Assembly (NCBI RefSeq): GCF_000384295.1
Contig: NZ_KB913037.1
Coordinates: forward strand, 908,762-972,761
Direction: 5' to 3'
Length of the DNA: 64,000 bases
Source: Amycolatopsis balhimycina FH 1894
Lineage (GTDB): Bacteria > Actinomycetota > Actinomycetes > Mycobacteriales > Pseudonocardiaceae
A program made the position numbers and the translations under genes. The stretch's first letter is position 1. Each line of letters opens with the position of its first letter. Of the stretch, positions 61,486-64,000 are shown piece by piece. The notes below the pieces were generated by a model. The model did not search any database. It was not told the DNA's origin and saw only the letters and a program-made list of their open reading frames with translations.

Positions 61486-63186
61486 CTACGCGTCACCGGT
61501 TTTCTCGGCCGCGAGGATCTCCGTGATCCTGGCCCGCAGAGCACGCTTGTCGACCTTGGAGACGTTGGTGAGTGGGAACTCGTCAAGTGGCTCGATGCGC
61601 TCCGGCCACTTGAACTTCGCGACACCGATCCCGTCGAGGTACCGCTGCACCTCGCCGAGGCCGGGGACCCGTGCACCGGCCTTCGGCACGATGAAGGCGC
61701 AGGCGCGTTCCCCGAGCCGTTCGTCGGGCATGGCCACCAAGGCGGCGCGCTCCACGGCGGGATGACGGACGAGGAGGTTCTCCACCTCGGCCGCGTTGAC
61801 CTTCTCGCCGCCCCGGTTGATGAGGTCCTTGATGCGGTCCTGGAGGCGGTAGAAGCTGCGGCCGCCATGCGGGATCTCGACGACGATGTCGCCAGTGCGG
61901 TAGAAGCCTTCGGAGGTGAAAGCTTCCGCGTTGCGCTCCGGCGCCCGGAAGTAGCCGCGGATGGTCACCGGGCCACGGGCGCAGAGCTCACCCGGCGTGC
62001 CCGGCGGTACCGGATCCTCGGTTCCCGGCGCGTACACACGGACCTCGTCGAACGGACCGATCGGAGTGCCCACCGTCCGGTGCCTGATCTCGGCGGGTGC
62101 CGCGGCCGGGGTGACCATGCACATCCCCTCACCCATCCCGAACATCTGGATGATGGTGCGCGACGGCGTCTCGAACCTCGCCACGATGTCGGCAGACAGC
62201 GGGCCGTTCACCCACACGAGCCGGCGCAGGCCGGCCAGGGCGTCGAAGAGCCCGGCGTCCTGCGTCACCATGGCCGCCAGCGCCGGCGAGAGCATGGCGT
62301 GCGTGACCTGCGGGGCGATCACCTTGAGCTGAGCCGGCACCGGCGCGGCGAGTGCGACACAGCCGCCTACGGCGTGCGCGGCGTGCAGCCCGCACACGAT
62401 GCCCGCGTTGTGCACCATGGGCAGGAGATGGACGACCGTACCGGTGGAGTCGAGATCGATGGCCTCGGCGTAGGTCCGCGCGTTGTACCAGTACTCGGTG
62501 TGCAGCCGGGGAATCAGTTTGGGAGTGTTCGTCGTGCCGCCGGAGAGCTGGAGCACGCCCAAGGCATCGCCGCGGATGGCGTCCTGGATCTCCTCCACCG
62601 CAGCGCGCGCGACCGCGGGATCCACCGGACGATCCGCCGACTCGAGCGACTCCAGGGTGATGGCGCCCGCGGGCGGTGTTGCCGTACCGATCGTGAGCAG
62701 CCGGCGCAGCGTCGGCTGCGCCTTGGCCACCTCGGCGGCGAGGGCGACCAGGTCGTGGCTGCGGAAGTCGGGTTCGATGAGATGGGCCACGGGTTCGGCC
62801 TGGCGGGCGATATCGAGGATCTCGTGGCGGCGGTGCAAGGCCAGGGTGGCGATCGGGACCAGTCCGGCCTTGAGAAGTCCGTACCAGGCCAGCACGGCCC
62901 AGACGCCGTTGGTCACCTGCAACAGCACCCGCTCGCCGGGCCGCAGCCCGAGATCGCGCAGCCCGAGAGCCAGCCGATCGGTGCGCCGGTCCAGCTCGGC
63001 GTAGGTCAGCCGCGCGTCGGGCGCGATGACCGCGAGATGGCCGGGGTGCTCGCCGGCGATCGCGCGGAACTCCTGCGCCAGGGTCCGGTCGGACCACACG
63101 CCGGCCGCGCGGTAGCGGCGTACGGCCTCCTCGGGGAAGGGGACCAGGGTTTCCGGCGTCGGCGCTGACTCGGATGTGGTCTTCAT
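61486..63186 (-). CDS. Aryl-acid adenylate-forming ligase (DhbE/salicylate-ligase-like)
   Basis: A 566-residue ANL-superfamily enzyme. The P-loop is LQLSGGTTNTPKLIPRLH and the A4-like motif is VHLLPMVHNAGI, as in 2,3-dihydroxybenzoate and salicylate AMP ligases. The hinge RLQDRIKDLINRGGEKV and the Lys-bearing NVSKVDKRALR are present. It should activate an aromatic acid to the adenylate or CoA ester. ATG 63186 overlaps the stop of the upstream hydrolase gene (ATGA), so the two are co-translated. Confidence 0.91.
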   Translation of the reverse strand: MKTTSESAPTPETLVPFPEEAVRRYRAAGVWSDRTLAQEFRAIAGEHPGHLAVIAPDARLTYAELDRRTDRLALGLRDLGLRPGERVLLQVTNGVWAVLAWYGLLKAGLVPIATLALHRRHEILDIARQAEPVAHLIEPDFRSHDLVALAAEVAKAQPTLRRLLTIGTATPPAGAITLESLESADRPVDPAVARAAVEEIQDAIRGDALGVLQLSGGTTNTPKLIPRLHTEYWYNARTYAEAIDLDSTGTVVHLLPMVHNAGIVCGLHAAHAVGGCVALAAPVPAQLKVIAPQVTHAMLSPALAAMVTQDAGLFDALAGLRRLVWVNGPLSADIVARFETPSRTIIQMFGMGEGMCMVTPAAAPAEIRHRTVGTPIGPFDEVRVYAPGTEDPVPPGTPGELCARGPVTIRGYFRAPERNAEAFTSEGFYRTGDIVVEIPHGGRSFYRLQDRIKDLINRGGEKVNAAEVENLLVRHPAVERAALVAMPDERLGERACAFIVPKAGARVPGLGEVQRYLDGIGVAKFKWPERIEPLDEFPLTNVSKVDKRALRARITEILAAEKTGDA

Positions 63187-64000
63187 CGGCTCATGCGCTC
63201 CTCGGTCCAGGCAACCACTTCTCGTACGGCCACCGCGATCCCGGACTCGTCGCCGTCGGCGAGCGGCCTGCCGAAGTGGTCGGCCCGGACGCGCAGGTGA
63301 GTGGAATCCTCGGCCTTCAAGGCGGCCAGAGCGTCTTGGACGTCGCCGGGGAACACCGAGCAGTCCCCGGTGAACTCGATGGTCAGCGTCGGGATCGCCA
63401 CTCCGCCGAGAGAGCGGACGAGAGAGGCGTTCGACGAGAGGCCGGACCAGGTCGACAGCCAGGACTCCGGCGTGGCGAGGCGGCCGAAGCCGGTGACGCC
63501 GTAGTTCGACACGGACGGCCGCGCGCTGATCACCGAACCGTACGGACGGTCGGACGGGTCCAGGCGCAGGTCGGTGCAGCGTGGGTCGGCGTCCGTCCGG
63601 TACGTGGTGATGATCGGCGTCAGGACACTGCGACGCCGGTCGGCCGGATCGTCCGAGCCGCCCTTGAGCCGCTTGCGGGCCGCGAGCTGATCGGCGATCA
63701 GGTCACGCGCCCGCTCGTCGATTCGCGCGACCCGCTCGTGCTGGGCCCGGCGGTACCGCTCGACGAACTCGGCCGGGTAGTGCGACCCCTCCGGCGCCGC
63801 GCCGAAGCCGTTCGCCGGGTGGTACGGGTCGAGATCGAGGTCCACCGAGAACGGATCGTTCTCGTCCGTGACCGAAGGGTCGATCATCGACAGCAGCAGA
63901 CTCCCTTGGCCGGGGTGCGGCGCGACGAGAACGAGCCCGTCCGGCGCCGGCATCGCCGCCTCGGCCAGCCTGACCGGCGTCCCGCCCGGCGTCCGGGTGA
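63183..64000 (-). CDS. Alpha/beta hydrolase, 5' end outside window
   Basis: The frame remains open to the right edge (position 64000), so at least 272 residues are present and the start lies beyond the window. GLVLVAPHPGQGSLLLSMIDP and DENDPFSVDLD are characteristic of an uncharacterised alpha/beta-hydrolase group that often accompanies aromatic-acid ligases. TIEFTGDCSVFPGD and VRADHFGRP near the C-terminus supply the likely acid and base (Asp and His); the nucleophile region is upstream of the window. It overlaps the ligase start by 4 nt. Confidence 0.85.
   Translation of the reverse strand, partial: TRTPGGTPVRLAEAAMPAPDGLVLVAPHPGQGSLLLSMIDPSVTDENDPFSVDLDLDPYHPANGFGAAPEGSHYPAEFVERYRRAQHERVARIDERARDLIADQLAARKRLKGGSDDPADRRRSVLTPIITTYRTDADPRCTDLRLDPSDRPYGSVISARPSVSNYGVTGFGRLATPESWLSTWSGLSSNASLVRSLGGVAIPTLTIEFTGDCSVFPGDVQDALAALKAEDSTHLRVRADHFGRPLADGDESGIAVAVREVVAWTEERMSR

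Noticed and set aside
1..64000. CRISPR array
   Set aside because: The only clustered repeats (8784-8898 and 35732-35884) are short inverted units without regular unique spacers and without cas genes.

Overview
The window is high-GC DNA from an actinomycete, most likely of the family Pseudonocardiaceae (Amycolatopsis-like). The evidence is codon use, an SsgA-family protein, an Lsr2 protein, phosphatidylinositol-mannoside genes, and a core gene order matching the Mycobacterium tuberculosis Rv2582-Rv2614 region (ppi, rel, apt, secF, secD, yajC, ruvB, ruvA, ruvC, yebC, pdxT, pdxS, pimA, PIM acyltransferase, pgsA, HIT, thrS). Genus is inference.

Layout. 0-6.4 kb: cyclophilin, a LysM-like membrane protein, a P-loop kinase-like protein, a crotonase, an alpha/beta hydrolase, and a MarR/amidohydrolase pair around a duplicated palindromic operator. 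6.3-18.0 kb: a leftward housekeeping block for the stringent response, purine salvage, Sec translocation, Holliday-junction processing, YebC and PdxT. 18.1-29.9 kb: an insertion that separates pdxT from its partner pdxS. It carries azlC/azlD with a regulator, then two divergent units. The leftward unit is a subtilase-like protein, a sigma factor, a small beta-rich protein and a Cys-rich unknown. The rightward unit is a TPR-CHAT protease followed by a LodA-type quinone oxidase and its LodB flavoprotein. A holin-like membrane protein and a DUF2235 (Tle1-like) lipase follow. This is the best candidate for an undescribed system: a CHAT/subtilase/sigma switch beside several potentially toxic enzymes.

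30-45.6 kb: pdxS, an ArsR-type regulator, a Tat-exported FAD oxidase, an EF-G paralogue, an XdhC-like protein, the PIM/phosphatidylinositol operon, thrS, a nitroreductase and a sugar-phosphate transferase. 46.4-47.7 kb: four tRNA genes (Val-CAC on the minus strand; Gly-GCC, Cys-GCA and Val-GAC on the plus strand) and an SsgA-like gene. 47.7-50.1 kb: the tRNA-Val(GAC) end is occupied by an integrative element (tyrosine integrase, excisionase, Lsr2), followed by decayed DNA. 50.77-52.27 kb: a complete IS66-like insertion sequence with perfect 19-bp inverted repeats, an 8-bp target duplication and a frameshifted transposase. 52.4-52.7 kb: a hydrolase relic.

52.8-64 kb: an aromatic-catabolism cluster. 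It has an aldehyde dehydrogenase, a hydratase-aldolase of the NahE/PhdJ type, an alpha/beta-hydrolase-fold protein without its serine, a two-domain VOC (extradiol-type) dioxygenase, an FAD aromatic monooxygenase, a TetR regulator, an FAD amine-oxidase-like protein, an aryl-acid adenylating ligase and a hydrolase cut by the window edge. Read together, these suggest ring hydroxylation, meta-cleavage, hydration and aldol release of an aldehyde, oxidation to an acid, and activation by the ligase. The substrate cannot be read from sequence.

Two intergenic sites (8.78-8.90 and 35.73-35.88 kb) carry the same family of inverted short repeats built on ACTCGCGTGATC.
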